From the NCBI RefSeq assembly GCF_031626495.1, contig NZ_JAMQOJ010000001.1:868001-932000 (forward strand): a stretch of DNA of 64,000 nt. The letters are read 5' to 3'. The position numbers and the translations under genes were made by a program. Below, one piece after another: positions 41,765 through 51,222 of the stretch. Each line of letters begins with the position of its first letter. Position 1 is the first letter of the stretch. The notes beneath the pieces are model-generated. The model was not told where the DNA came from. It did no database searches and saw nothing but the letters and a program-made list of their open reading frames with translations. Origin of the DNA: Natrinema sp031626495. Lineage in GTDB: Archaea; Halobacteriota; Halobacteria; Halobacteriales; Natrialbaceae.

Positions 41765-43422
41765 GCACGGGACTCGAGCGAGGACAGCGACCGCCGGTCG
41801 AAGTCTCGGAGGACGAACTCGAGGCGCTGATCGGCGACCGCGCGCTCGCACGCGACGATCACCTGAACGCACCGGGCTTCGTCATCCGACCCGACGACGT
41901 CCAGAGCGTCCTCTCGGATCTGCGTGACGAGGCCGGCTTCGACCACCTGGCCTGTCTCACGGCTCAGGAGTACCCCGACCGGTACGAATCGATCTACCAC
42001 CTCCGGAAGTACGTCGATCCGACCCAGGAGGTGAGCGTCGTCGTGCCGACGACCACCGACGAGCCGGTCAGTCAGACCGCCGAACCGGTGTTCCGGACCG
42101 CCGACTGGCACGAACGGGAGGCGTTCGACCTCGTCGGCATCGACTACGAGGGCCATCCGGATCCGCGACGGATCCTCCTGCCCGAGACCTGGCAGGGTCA
42201 CCCGCTCTCGCGGGGCTACGATCAGGAGAAACCGCAGATCGTCACCCTGACCGAACACGCCAATCCGGTCCAGCCGGACCACCACGACGACGAGTCGGAC
42301 ACGATGTTCCTGAACATCGGTCCCCACCACCCGGCGACCCACGGCGTGCTCCACATCGAGACAGTCCTCGACGGCGAGACGGTCGTCGACGTCGATCCGG
42401 ACATCGGCTACCTCCACCGTTGCGAGGAGCAGATGTGCCAGCAGGGCACCTACCGCCACCAGATCATGCCCTACCCGGATCGCTGGGACTACGTCTCGGC
42501 CGGCCTCCTCAACGAGTGGGCCTACGCGCGAGCGGCCGAGGACCTCGCGGACATCGAGGTCCCCGACTACGCGCAGGTCATCCGGACGATGGGCGCGGAG
42601 CTCTGCCGGATCGCCTCGCACATGCTCGCGCTGGCGACGTTCGCGCTGGACGTCTACGGTGACTTCACCGCCATCTTCCAGTACGGGATGCGCGACCGCG
42701 AAGTCGTACAGGACATACTCGAGGATCTCACCGGCCAGCGGCTCATGTTCAACTACTTCCGACTGGGTGGGGTCGCCTGGGACCTGCCCGAACCCCGCGA
42801 GGAGTTCGTCGAGAAGACGCGGGACTTCCTCGACGGGCTTCCCGCCAAGGTCGACGAGTACCACGACCTACTGACCGGCAACGAAATCTTCCAGATTCGG
42901 ACGCACAACACGGGCATCTTAGAGCCCGAGGTCGCCAAACAGTACGGCTGTACCGGGCCCGTCGCCCGCGGCTCCGGGATCGACTACGACCTCCGTCGAG
43001 ACGACCCCTACGGCTACTACGAGAACCTCGAGTGGGACGTCGTCACCAAGGACGGCTGCGACAACTACAGCCGCGTGCTCGTTCGCATGCAGGAGGTCGA
43101 GGAGTCCGCGAAGATCATCGAGCAGTGTCTCGACCTGCTCGAGGACTGGCCCGAAGACGAGCGGACGGTCCAGAGCAACGTCCCGCGGACGCTCAAGCCG
43201 GACGCGGACACGGAGATCTACCGCAGCGTCGAGGCCGCGAAGGGCGAACTCGGAATCTACATCCGCTCGGACGGGACGGACAAGCCGGGGCGGTTCAAGA
43301 TTCGGAGTCCGTGCTTCCACAACCTCTCGGCGCTGCCCGAGATGTCCGAAGGCGAGTACGTCCCGGACCTGATCGCGTCGCTGGGCAGCCTCGACATCGT
43401 TCTCGGGGAGGTGGACCGCTAG
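41761..43422 (+). CDS. nuoCD: NADH-quinone oxidoreductase fused subunit CD
   Basis: 553 residues. Residues about 30-175 are the NuoC-like domain (ending RILLPETWQGHPLSRGYD). Residues about 185-553 are NuoD (NIGPHHPATHGVLHI, YLHRCEEQM and the C-terminal APCFHNL-type SPCFHNLSAL). Fusion of C and D is common in bacteria and haloarchaea. The start overlaps nuoB as ATGA. Confidence 0.95.
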   Translation: MSTGLERGQRPPVEVSEDELEALIGDRALARDDHLNAPGFVIRPDDVQSVLSDLRDEAGFDHLACLTAQEYPDRYESIYHLRKYVDPTQEVSVVVPTTTDEPVSQTAEPVFRTADWHEREAFDLVGIDYEGHPDPRRILLPETWQGHPLSRGYDQEKPQIVTLTEHANPVQPDHHDDESDTMFLNIGPHHPATHGVLHIETVLDGETVVDVDPDIGYLHRCEEQMCQQGTYRHQIMPYPDRWDYVSAGLLNEWAYARAAEDLADIEVPDYAQVIRTMGAELCRIASHMLALATFALDVYGDFTAIFQYGMRDREVVQDILEDLTGQRLMFNYFRLGGVAWDLPEPREEFVEKTRDFLDGLPAKVDEYHDLLTGNEIFQIRTHNTGILEPEVAKQYGCTGPVARGSGIDYDLRRDDPYGYYENLEWDVVTKDGCDNYSRVLVRMQEVEESAKIIEQCLDLLEDWPEDERTVQSNVPRTLKPDADTEIYRSVEAAKGELGIYIRSDGTDKPGRFKIRSPCFHNLSALPEMSEGEYVPDLIASLGSLDIVLGEVDR

Positions 43423-43423
43423 T

Positions 43424-44506
43424 ATGTCGGCTGGCGTCTCTGCGTATCCGCTCCAGGATACGGTCTTGCTCCCCGAACGGATCGGCGAACTGACCGGTCT
43501 CGACGGATTCGGGCTCGCCGGTGAGCTCGTCGCGGCGTTCGTCGCGGCCGCCATCGTCGGCAGCCTGATGCTCGCGATGACCGGCGTCGCGGGGCCGTGG
43601 GCGAAGCGAAAGATCACCGCTGCCTTCACCGACCGAATCGCGGTCAACCGGCTCGGGCCGGCGGGCATCTTCATCATCGTCGCCGACGCGGTCCGGCTCC
43701 TCTCGAAGGAGCTGATCATTCCCGAGAACGCGGACCGGCCGGCCTACGACCTCGCGCCGATCGTCGTCGCGGGATCGGCGCTGCTTGGCTTCGCCGTGAT
43801 CCCGATGGGCAGCGGGATCCACCTCGCGGATCCGGAGGTCGGGCTCGCTTACGTCTTCGCAGTGTCGGGCATCGCGAGCATCGGCCTGGTGATGGCCGGC
43901 TACTCGTCGTCGAACAAGTACTCCCTGATCGGCGGGCTCCGTGCGGTGGCACAGAACATCGCTTACGAGATCCCGCTGGTCGTCACCGGGATGTCGGTCG
44001 TGATCTTCGCCGGCACCTTGCAGATGGGCGAGATCGTGGCTGCACAGCACGAGACGCTGGTGGAGATCGCTGGCGTCTCGATTCCGACGTGGTACGCGCT
44101 GGTCAACCCCTTCGCGTTCGTCCTGTTCCTCGTCGCGAACTTCGCGGAGGTCGGCCGCAACCCCTTCGACACGCCGGAGGCACCGACCGAAATCGTCGCA
44201 GGCTACCAGACCGAGTACTCCTCGGTCTACTTCGTGTTGATCTACCTCGGGGAGTTCCTCCACATCTTCCTCGGCGGTGCGATCATCGCGACAATCTTCC
44301 TCGGCGGCCCCGCCGGGCCCGTGCTGCCGGGAATCGTCTGGTTCCTCATCAAGATCTGGGCGGTGTTCCTCGCGACGCAGTGGCTGCGCTCGGCCGTGCC
44401 GCGGGTTCGAATCGACCAACTGATCGAGATCGGCTGGAAGGGGCTGCTGGTGCTGGCCTTCGCCAATCTCGTCCTGACAGCGGTAATCGTGGGGCTGATA
44501 GCATGA
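43424..44506 (+). CDS. nuoH: NADH-quinone oxidoreductase subunit H
   Basis: 360 residues, eight membrane helices. The NRLGPAGIFIIVADAVRLLSKE and FAEVGRNPFDTPEAPTE-type segments mark NuoH, the quinone-channel subunit. It starts one base after the nuoCD stop. Confidence 0.95.
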   Translation: MSAGVSAYPLQDTVLLPERIGELTGLDGFGLAGELVAAFVAAAIVGSLMLAMTGVAGPWAKRKITAAFTDRIAVNRLGPAGIFIIVADAVRLLSKELIIPENADRPAYDLAPIVVAGSALLGFAVIPMGSGIHLADPEVGLAYVFAVSGIASIGLVMAGYSSSNKYSLIGGLRAVAQNIAYEIPLVVTGMSVVIFAGTLQMGEIVAAQHETLVEIAGVSIPTWYALVNPFAFVLFLVANFAEVGRNPFDTPEAPTEIVAGYQTEYSSVYFVLIYLGEFLHIFLGGAIIATIFLGGPAGPVLPGIVWFLIKIWAVFLATQWLRSAVPRVRIDQLIEIGWKGLLVLAFANLVLTAVIVGLIA

Positions 44507-44964
44507 TCGGGATACTCAAATCGATGGCAACGACGATGAAGCATGCGCTGGACGGCTCCACCTTCACGGTGGAGTACCCGGAGACCGCACCCGACGTGTC
44601 GCCACGCTTCCGCGGCGTCCACAAGTTCAGTCAGGAGCGGTGCATCTGGTGTCGGCAGTGCGAGAACGTCTGTCCGAACGACACGATCCAGATCGTTATG
44701 GACGAGCAGCGAAACGGCGAACAGTACAACCTCCACATCGGGCAGTGCATCTACTGTCGGCTCTGTGAGGAGGTCTGTCCTGTCGACGCCATTCTGCTGA
44801 CGGAGAACTTCGAGTTCACCGCGGACACGAAACACGACTTCGTCTACAACAAAGAGCAGCTGAAGGCGGTGCCGTGGTACAAGGACATCGATCCGCTGGC
44901 CTCGCGCGAACCCGACCGGGGCGCGTGGGTCGGCGAGGGTGAGGGAGAGGTCGACTACCAGTAA
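44503..44964 (+). CDS. nuoI: NADH-quinone oxidoreductase subunit I
   Basis: 153 residues. Two 4Fe-4S motifs CIWCRQCENVCP and CIYCRLCEEVCP are present. It carries electrons toward NuoB. The start overlaps nuoH as ATGA. Confidence 0.96.
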   Translation: MIGILKSMATTMKHALDGSTFTVEYPETAPDVSPRFRGVHKFSQERCIWCRQCENVCPNDTIQIVMDEQRNGEQYNLHIGQCIYCRLCEEVCPVDAILLTENFEFTADTKHDFVYNKEQLKAVPWYKDIDPLASREPDRGAWVGEGEGEVDYQ

Positions 44965-45005
44965 CGGGTCCGCCCGTCCCGCAAACGGGCACCAACTACC
45001 AACAC

Positions 45006-45281
45006 ATGAACTACGAGCTGATCGCGTTCGCGCTGTTCGCGTTCGTCACGCTGGCCAGCGCGGTGGGTGTCGTCCTCGTGCAGGACCCGTGGCATTCGGC
45101 GCTCCTGCTCGGCGTGGCGCTGCTCAGCGTGGCGGTCCACTACGTGATGCTGGCGGCGGAGTTCGTCGCGATGATGCAGGTCCTCGTCTACGTCGGCGGG
45201 GTCCTCGTCCTCATCACGTTCGCCGTCATGCTGACCCAGCGCGACGAATCCGACGCCGACGCAGAGGTGGTACAGGCATGA
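45006..45281 (+). CDS. nuoJ1: NADH-quinone oxidoreductase subunit J, N-terminal half
   Basis: 91 residues with three hydrophobic helices and the NuoJ segment AAEFVAMMQVLVYVGGVLVLITFAV. NuoJ is here split into two genes (J1 and J2), as is known in haloarchaea. It overlaps the next gene as ATGA. Confidence 0.9.
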   Translation: MNYELIAFALFAFVTLASAVGVVLVQDPWHSALLLGVALLSVAVHYVMLAAEFVAMMQVLVYVGGVLVLITFAVMLTQRDESDADAEVVQA

Positions 45282-45778
45282 CGACCGGTCCGAAGCTCCG
45301 ACTCGGCAAGACGCTCGTTCCGGGACTGCTCGCCGTCGGGCTGTTCGGCGTGATGGCGCTCATTACGTTGAACACGGCGTTCGAGCCGATGACCCAGGCC
45401 GCGGGGGCCGGCTTCCCCAACGACGTCTCCATCACCGCCGAGCTCGGCTACGCGCTGTTCGGCTTCGACGAACTCCAGCAGATCGGCGGCACCGAACCGT
45501 TCCTCGCCGCCGTCTTGCTCGTCGCGGTCGCGCTCGACGCCGCGCTCGATGCCTCGCTCGTCCTCGCGAAACGCGAGGAGAGTGGCGAACCCGTCGCCGC
45601 GCTCTCGACGACCGGCGACGCCTCGAGCGCCAGCGAGGGAGCGCAACCGACCGTCGCCGACGGCGGTGAGCGGTCCGCGGATGGACCGCGATCCACGTCA
45701 GACCGAGGGTCTGACGGCGGTGAGCCGAGCGAAGTCGAGGCCGACGAATCTGCCGATGGGGAAGGTGAGACCCGATGA
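45278..45778 (+). CDS. nuoJ2: NADH-quinone oxidoreductase subunit J, C-terminal half with acidic tail
   Basis: 166 residues. Helices at about 12-30 and 74-92 correspond to the second half of NuoJ. The last 70 residues are an Asp/Glu/Ser/Gly-rich disordered tail. The position between nuoJ1 and nuoK fixes the assignment. It overlaps nuoK as ATGA. Confidence 0.85.
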   Translation: MTTGPKLRLGKTLVPGLLAVGLFGVMALITLNTAFEPMTQAAGAGFPNDVSITAELGYALFGFDELQQIGGTEPFLAAVLLVAVALDAALDASLVLAKREESGEPVAALSTTGDASSASEGAQPTVADGGERSADGPRSTSDRGSDGGEPSEVEADESADGEGETR

Positions 45779-46080
45779 CCGTCGACGTACAGTACTACGT
45801 ACTGCTGTCGATGGCGCTGTTCTCCATCGGGCTGTTCGGTATTCTGACGCGTCGCAACGCACTGTTGTTCCTGATGTCCGTCGAACTGATGCTGAACGCG
45901 GCGAATATCAATCTGATCGCGTTCGCGTTCTATCACGGCAACCTCACGGGCCAGCTGTTCGCGCTGTTCACGATGGCGCTGGCCGCCGCCGAGGTGGCCG
46001 TCGGACTCGGGATCATCCTGGTGCTGTACCGTAACTTCCGTGACGTCGACGTCACGGTTCCGACGACGATGAGGTGGTAA
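45775..46080 (+). CDS. nuoK: NADH-quinone oxidoreductase subunit K
   Basis: 101 residues, three membrane helices, with FLMSVELMLNAANINLIAF and the conserved Glu pair in the second and third helices. Proton-translocating subunit. Confidence 0.96.
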   Translation: MTVDVQYYVLLSMALFSIGLFGILTRRNALLFLMSVELMLNAANINLIAFAFYHGNLTGQLFALFTMALAAAEVAVGLGIILVLYRNFRDVDVTVPTTMRW

Positions 46081-46081
46081 G

Positions 46082-48130
46082 ATGGCAGCAACAGCAACAG
46101 GACCGTTCGGATTCGCACCGGCGATCGCAGTGCTCCCGCTCGTGGCCTTCGCCGTCACGCTGCTGTTCGGGAAACACCTGCCGAAGAAAGGCGCGTTCCC
46201 CGGCATCATCGCGACGGCGGGCTCGCTCCTGATCTCGCTCGTCATGTTCGCGAGCGTCGCCGGCGGGAACGCCCATCACACGACGTTGTACGAGTGGACG
46301 GCCGGTTCGGCCGCCAGCGAAACCGGCGTCGAGACGATCGCCTTCTCGTTCGGGATCCTGATCGATCCGCTCTCGGCGCTCATGCTGGTGATCGTCTCGC
46401 TGGTCGCCCTCCTCGTCCACGTGTTCAGCCTCGGATACATGAACGCCGAAGGGGAGACCGGACTGCGGCGGTACTACGCCGAACTCGGCCTCTTTACCTT
46501 CAGCATGCTCGCGTTCGTCTTCGCGGACAACCTGCTGATGGCGTTCATGTTCTTCGAACTCGTCGGGCTGTGTTCGTACCTGCTGATCGGGTTCTGGTTC
46601 CGCACGGAATCCGCGCCCTCGGCCGCGAAGAAGGCGTTCCTCGTCACCCGTTTCGGTGACTACTTCTTCCTGATCGGGGTCGTCGCCATCGCGGCGACGT
46701 TCGGTACAGTCGGCTTCGCCGGCGAGGAGTCGTTCGTCGCCGCCGCGGAGACGGCGATCGACGACGGCGCGACGCTGTTCGGGTTCGACGCCCAGACGTG
46801 GGTGACGATCACCGGACTGCTCGTGCTCGGCGGGGTGCTGGGCAAGTCCGCACAGTTCCCCTTCCACACCTGGCTGCCCGACGCGATGGAGGGTCCGACC
46901 ACCGTCTCCGCGCTCATTCACGCGGCGACGATGGTCGCGGCCGGCGTCTACCTCGTCGCGCGGATGTTCGGCTACTACGCCCTGTCGCCGACCGCGCTGG
47001 CGATCATCGCCTTCGTGGGCGGCTTCACCGCGCTCTTCGCGGCGACGATGGGTGTCGTCAAAGACGACATCAAGCAGGTACTGGCCTACTCGACGATCAG
47101 CCAGTACGGCTACATGATGCTCGGCCTCGGGGTCGGCGGCTACGTCGCCGGGGTCTTCCACCTCATGAACCACGCCTTCTTCAAGGCGCTGCTGTTCCTG
47201 GGTGCCGGGGCCGTCATCGTCCTCATGCACCACGAACAGGACATGTGGGAGATGGGTGGCCTGAAGGACAAGGCGCCGATCACCTACTACACGTTCCTCG
47301 CCGGCGCGCTCGCGCTCGCGGGGATCGTCCCCTTCTCGGGCTTCTGGTCGAAAGACGAGGTCCTGTTCGACGCGCTGATCGTCGGTTTAGAGCAGCCAGT
47401 CATCCTCGCGGCCTACGCGATGGGGCTCGTGGCGGTGTTCTTCACCGGCTTCTACACGTTCCGAATGGTCTTCCTGACCTTCCACGGCGAGCCGCGGACC
47501 GAGACGGCCGAGGACCCGCACCCGGTCGGCTGGTCGATCAAGGTGCCCCTGCTCGCGCTGGGCGTCCTCGCGGCCGTCGCCGGACTGGTAAACATGGCCC
47601 CGGTCGCCAAACTCGCGGGGATGGACATCACGTTCCTCGAGTTCTGGCTCGACGGCGAGTACGGCTACGTCGAGGGGCTGACCTATCACGCCTACCACGA
47701 GACGGTGGCCTTTGAGGAGGGCGCCATCGGGTCCGAAACGACCACGTTGCTGTTGAGCGCCGGGCTCTCGCTCGGGCTGGCGCTGGCCGGCGCGTTCGCG
47801 GCACACACGCTGTACAACGTGCCCGAGCCGGAACGCCACACCCGGAAACTCGGCGGCGCGTACCGCGTCCTCAAGAGCAACTACTACCAGGACGAGTACC
47901 AGGTCTGGCTCGCCCGCGGATTCACGCTGCCGCTTGCTCGAGCCGCAGACCGATTCGATCAGACGATCGTCGACGGCGTCGTCAACGGCACGTCGACGAT
48001 CAGTCTGTTCGGGAGCAACTGGATGAAACGACTACAGACGGGTATCGTGACTAACTACGCGGCGTTGCTGGTCGCCGGGTTTATCGGCTTATTGCTGATT
48101 CTCGGCGTTCTCGGAGGGTGGTTCGTATGA
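46082..48130 (+). CDS. nuoL: NADH-quinone oxidoreductase subunit L
   Basis: 682 residues, about 15 membrane helices. Family motifs include the FFELVGLCSYLLIGFWF segment, KSAQFPFHTWLPDAMEGPTTVSALIHAATMV and AFFKALLFLGAGAVI. It is an antiporter-like proton pump subunit with the long lateral helix near the C-terminus. Confidence 0.96.
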   Translation: MAATATGPFGFAPAIAVLPLVAFAVTLLFGKHLPKKGAFPGIIATAGSLLISLVMFASVAGGNAHHTTLYEWTAGSAASETGVETIAFSFGILIDPLSALMLVIVSLVALLVHVFSLGYMNAEGETGLRRYYAELGLFTFSMLAFVFADNLLMAFMFFELVGLCSYLLIGFWFRTESAPSAAKKAFLVTRFGDYFFLIGVVAIAATFGTVGFAGEESFVAAAETAIDDGATLFGFDAQTWVTITGLLVLGGVLGKSAQFPFHTWLPDAMEGPTTVSALIHAATMVAAGVYLVARMFGYYALSPTALAIIAFVGGFTALFAATMGVVKDDIKQVLAYSTISQYGYMMLGLGVGGYVAGVFHLMNHAFFKALLFLGAGAVIVLMHHEQDMWEMGGLKDKAPITYYTFLAGALALAGIVPFSGFWSKDEVLFDALIVGLEQPVILAAYAMGLVAVFFTGFYTFRMVFLTFHGEPRTETAEDPHPVGWSIKVPLLALGVLAAVAGLVNMAPVAKLAGMDITFLEFWLDGEYGYVEGLTYHAYHETVAFEEGAIGSETTTLLLSAGLSLGLALAGAFAAHTLYNVPEPERHTRKLGGAYRVLKSNYYQDEYQVWLARGFTLPLARAADRFDQTIVDGVVNGTSTISLFGSNWMKRLQTGIVTNYAALLVAGFIGLLLILGVLGGWFV

Positions 48131-49647
48131 TGATAGAGATTCTGCTCGCGGTGACACTGGTGGGCGCGCTGGTCACGTTCGTCGCGCCGAATCGTATCGC
48201 TGGCAAACTGGCGTTCGCGATCAGCCTCGTCCCGGCGGCGCTGTCGCTGTGGCTGTTCGCCGCCTTCGACGGCAGCGGGAACGCCTTGCTCGACGGCGAA
48301 CTCGCGTTCGAGTCGCAGGCGGCGTGGCTCGAGGTCGGCGAGTACACGATCTCGTGGTTCGTCGGGCTCGACGGGATCAGCCTACCGCTGGTCGTCCTGA
48401 CGACGATCCTCTGTACGCTCGCGATCGTCAGTTCGTGGACGCCGATCGACGAGCGCGAGTCGCAGTTCTACGGTCTGATCCTGTTCATCGAGGCGATGCT
48501 GATCGGCGTCTTCTCGGCGCTCGATTTCTTCCTGTGGTTCGTCTTCTGGGAGGCAGTCCTGATCCCGATGTACCTGCTGATCGGCATCTGGGGCGGTCCA
48601 CGCCGGAAGTACGCCGCGATCAAGTTCTTCGTCTACACGAACGTCGCGTCGCTGGTGATGTTCGGCTCCTTCATCGCGCTGGTCTTCGGGCTCGACGTCT
48701 CGTCGTTCGCGCTGCCCGAGATTGCGACGGCGATGCTCGAGGGCGGGCCAGGCAGCTTCTTCGGCCTCGAGGGGACGACCCTCGCGTCGGTCGTCTTCGT
48801 CGGGCTGTTCCTCGGCTTCGCGGTGAAGGTGCCCGTGGTGCCGTTCCACACGTGGCTGCCGGACGCCCACGTCGAGGCACCGACGCCGGCGTCGGTGCTG
48901 CTGGCGGGGGTCCTGCTGAAGATGGGGACCTACGCCCTGCTGCGGTTCAACTTCACGATGTTCCCGGAGCAGGTCGCGACCTACGCAGTCCCGATCGCAG
49001 CGGTCGCGGTCATCAGCGTCATCTACGGGGCGATGCTCGCGCTCGCCCAGACCGACCTCAAACGGATCGTCGCCTACTCGTCAGTCTCCTCGATGGGCTA
49101 CGTCATCCTCGGACTGGTCGCCTACACCCAGTTCGGGGTCGGCGGCGCGACGTTCCAGATGGTCTCGCACGGCCTCATCTCGGGGCTGATGTTCATGGCC
49201 GTCGGCGTCATCTACAACGCCACCCACACCCGGATGGTCACCGACATGTCCGGGATGGCAGATCGGATGCCGATCGCGGTCGGGATCCTGATCGCCGGCG
49301 CGTTCGGCTACATGGGGCTGCCGCTGATGTCCGGCTTCGCCGCCGAGTACTTCATCTTCTTCGGCGCGTTCGGTGCCGGCTTCGACTACGCGCCCCTCTT
49401 TACGGCGCTCGCGATGTTCGGCATCGTCATCGTCGCCGGCTACCTGCTGTTCGCGCTCCAGCGGACGGTGTTCGGCCCGTATCGACTCGAGACCGACTAC
49501 GAGGTCGGCCGCGCGCCAGTCCACGACGTCGCGTCGATGGTCGTCCTGCTGGGACTGATCATCGCGCTGGGCGTGGCCCCCGACCTGATCTTCGACATGA
49601 TAACCGACGCAATCGATCCGATCATCCAGCAGGGAGGTGAGCTCTGA
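48127..49647 (+). CDS. nuoM: NADH-quinone oxidoreductase subunit M
   Basis: 506 residues from MMIEILLAV (ATG at 48127, overlapping the nuoL stop). It contains FWEAVLIPMYLLIGIWGGPRR, KVPVVPFHTWLPDAHVEAPT and AYSSVSSMGYVILG, typical NuoM segments. Antiporter-like proton pump subunit. Confidence 0.96.
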   Translation: MMIEILLAVTLVGALVTFVAPNRIAGKLAFAISLVPAALSLWLFAAFDGSGNALLDGELAFESQAAWLEVGEYTISWFVGLDGISLPLVVLTTILCTLAIVSSWTPIDERESQFYGLILFIEAMLIGVFSALDFFLWFVFWEAVLIPMYLLIGIWGGPRRKYAAIKFFVYTNVASLVMFGSFIALVFGLDVSSFALPEIATAMLEGGPGSFFGLEGTTLASVVFVGLFLGFAVKVPVVPFHTWLPDAHVEAPTPASVLLAGVLLKMGTYALLRFNFTMFPEQVATYAVPIAAVAVISVIYGAMLALAQTDLKRIVAYSSVSSMGYVILGLVAYTQFGVGGATFQMVSHGLISGLMFMAVGVIYNATHTRMVTDMSGMADRMPIAVGILIAGAFGYMGLPLMSGFAAEYFIFFGAFGAGFDYAPLFTALAMFGIVIVAGYLLFALQRTVFGPYRLETDYEVGRAPVHDVASMVVLLGLIIALGVAPDLIFDMITDAIDPIIQQGGEL

Positions 49648-51173
49648 TGGCGGTCGTCCAACTCCCCGAGTGGGCGGCGCTCGCGCCGGCACTGATTCTG
49701 GCCGGGACGGCACTCGTCCTGTTTCTGATAGACAGCATCGACCCGCGCTCGACGAACCGGCCGCTGCTGGCCGGTACCGCCGTCGTCGGCTCGCTGGCCT
49801 CGCTGGCCGTCGCCGTCTGGTTCACCGTCGCCGGCGTCGGCGCGACGGGGATCGAGAACTACGGCGTCATCGAGATCATGGGCGGCCAGTTCGTCGTCGA
49901 CCGATTGGCGCTGTACTTCATGATCATCATCGCGACCGTCACCGCGCTCGTCGCGGTCGCGAGCTACGACTACCTGCGGGATCACACCTACCAGGCCGAG
50001 TACTACTCGCTCGTGACCCTCGCGGCGACCGGGATGGCGATGATGGCCGCCTCGAACAGCCTCGTGACGATCTTCATCGCCCTCGAGCTGACGAGCCTGC
50101 CGTCGTACGCACTTGTCGCGATCCTGAAGGACAACCGCGGCAGCGTCGAAGCGGGACTGAAATACTTCCTGATCGGCGCGCTGTCCTCTGCGATCTTCGT
50201 CTACGGCGTGTCGCTGGTCTACGGCGCGACCGGCTCGCTGCGGCTCCCGGACATCGCGACGGGACTGCAAAACGCCGGCGAGATGGGCGGCCTGCTCGGA
50301 CTGGGCATCCTGATGCTGATCGGTGGGATCGCGTTCAAGACCGCGAGCGTCCCCTTCCACTTCTGGGCTCCGGAGGCCTACGAGGGCGCGCCCGCGCCGA
50401 TCTCCGCGTTCCTCTCCTCGGCCTCGAAGGCTGCCGGCTTCGTGCTCGCCTTCCGCGTGTTCACGACGGCGTTCCCGCTCGAGGCGACGACCGACGTCAT
50501 CGGTGTCGAGTGGACGTGGGCGTTCGTTATCCTCGCGCTCGTCACGATGACGGTCGGCAACTTCGCGGCCGCGACCCAAGAGAACGTCAAGCGGATGCTC
50601 GCGTACTCCTCGATCGGCCACGCCGGCTACGTGCTGATCGGGCTGGCGGGAATCACGGCCGACGGCGGCGAGTTCGTCATGGGCGCGGCCATGATGCACC
50701 TGCTCGTCTACGGCTTCATGAACACGGGCGCGTTCCTGTTCGTCGGGCTGGCCGAGTACTGGGGTGTCGGCCCCCGATTCGAGGACTACAACGGCCTCTC
50801 GAAGAAGGCACCCGTCGCCTGCGCCGCGATGGCCGTCTTCATGTTCAGCCTCGCGGGCGTCCCACCGTTCGGCGGGTTCTGGAGCAAGTACCTGCTGTAC
50901 ACCGCGACGCTCGAGGCGGCCGCGGACAACACGGTCTTGCTCGTCCTCGCCGGCGCGCTCGTCGTCAACAGTGCGCTGTCGCTGTACTACTACTCGCGGC
51001 TGGTCAAGGCGCTCTGGATCGAGGAGCCGATCATCGACCGGGAGCGGCTGGCCCAGCCGACCGCGCTCTACGCGGCGGTCGTCGCCGCCGCCGTGATGAC
51101 GGTGGTCATCCTGCCGGCGTTCGATCCGATTGCCGACGCCGCGCTCGAGGCGGCCGCCGCGGTCATCGCCTGA
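49647..51173 (+). CDS. nuoN: NADH-quinone oxidoreductase subunit N
   Basis: 508 residues. Segments ALELTSLPSYALVAILK, KTASVPFHFWAPEAYEGAP and RMLAYSSIGHAGYVLIG mark NuoN. The start overlaps the nuoM stop by one base and is preceded by a GGGAGGTGA ribosome-binding site. It is the last gene of the operon, and no nuoE, F or G gene follows. Confidence 0.96.
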   Translation: MAVVQLPEWAALAPALILAGTALVLFLIDSIDPRSTNRPLLAGTAVVGSLASLAVAVWFTVAGVGATGIENYGVIEIMGGQFVVDRLALYFMIIIATVTALVAVASYDYLRDHTYQAEYYSLVTLAATGMAMMAASNSLVTIFIALELTSLPSYALVAILKDNRGSVEAGLKYFLIGALSSAIFVYGVSLVYGATGSLRLPDIATGLQNAGEMGGLLGLGILMLIGGIAFKTASVPFHFWAPEAYEGAPAPISAFLSSASKAAGFVLAFRVFTTAFPLEATTDVIGVEWTWAFVILALVTMTVGNFAAATQENVKRMLAYSSIGHAGYVLIGLAGITADGGEFVMGAAMMHLLVYGFMNTGAFLFVGLAEYWGVGPRFEDYNGLSKKAPVACAAMAVFMFSLAGVPPFGGFWSKYLLYTATLEAAADNTVLLVLAGALVVNSALSLYYYSRLVKALWIEEPIIDRERLAQPTALYAAVVAAAVMTVVILPAFDPIADAALEAAAAVIA

Positions 51174-51222
51174 CGAGAGGGACCCGGTAGCTTTTACCCG
51201 TCGCGGTCGCAAGCCGCGACAA

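Noticed and set aside
43295..47233. Long minus-strand frames (374 to 393 codons) across the nuo genes
   Set aside because: They are antisense to well-recognised complex I genes and have the Asp/Arg-rich shadow composition typical of high-GC haloarchaeal DNA.
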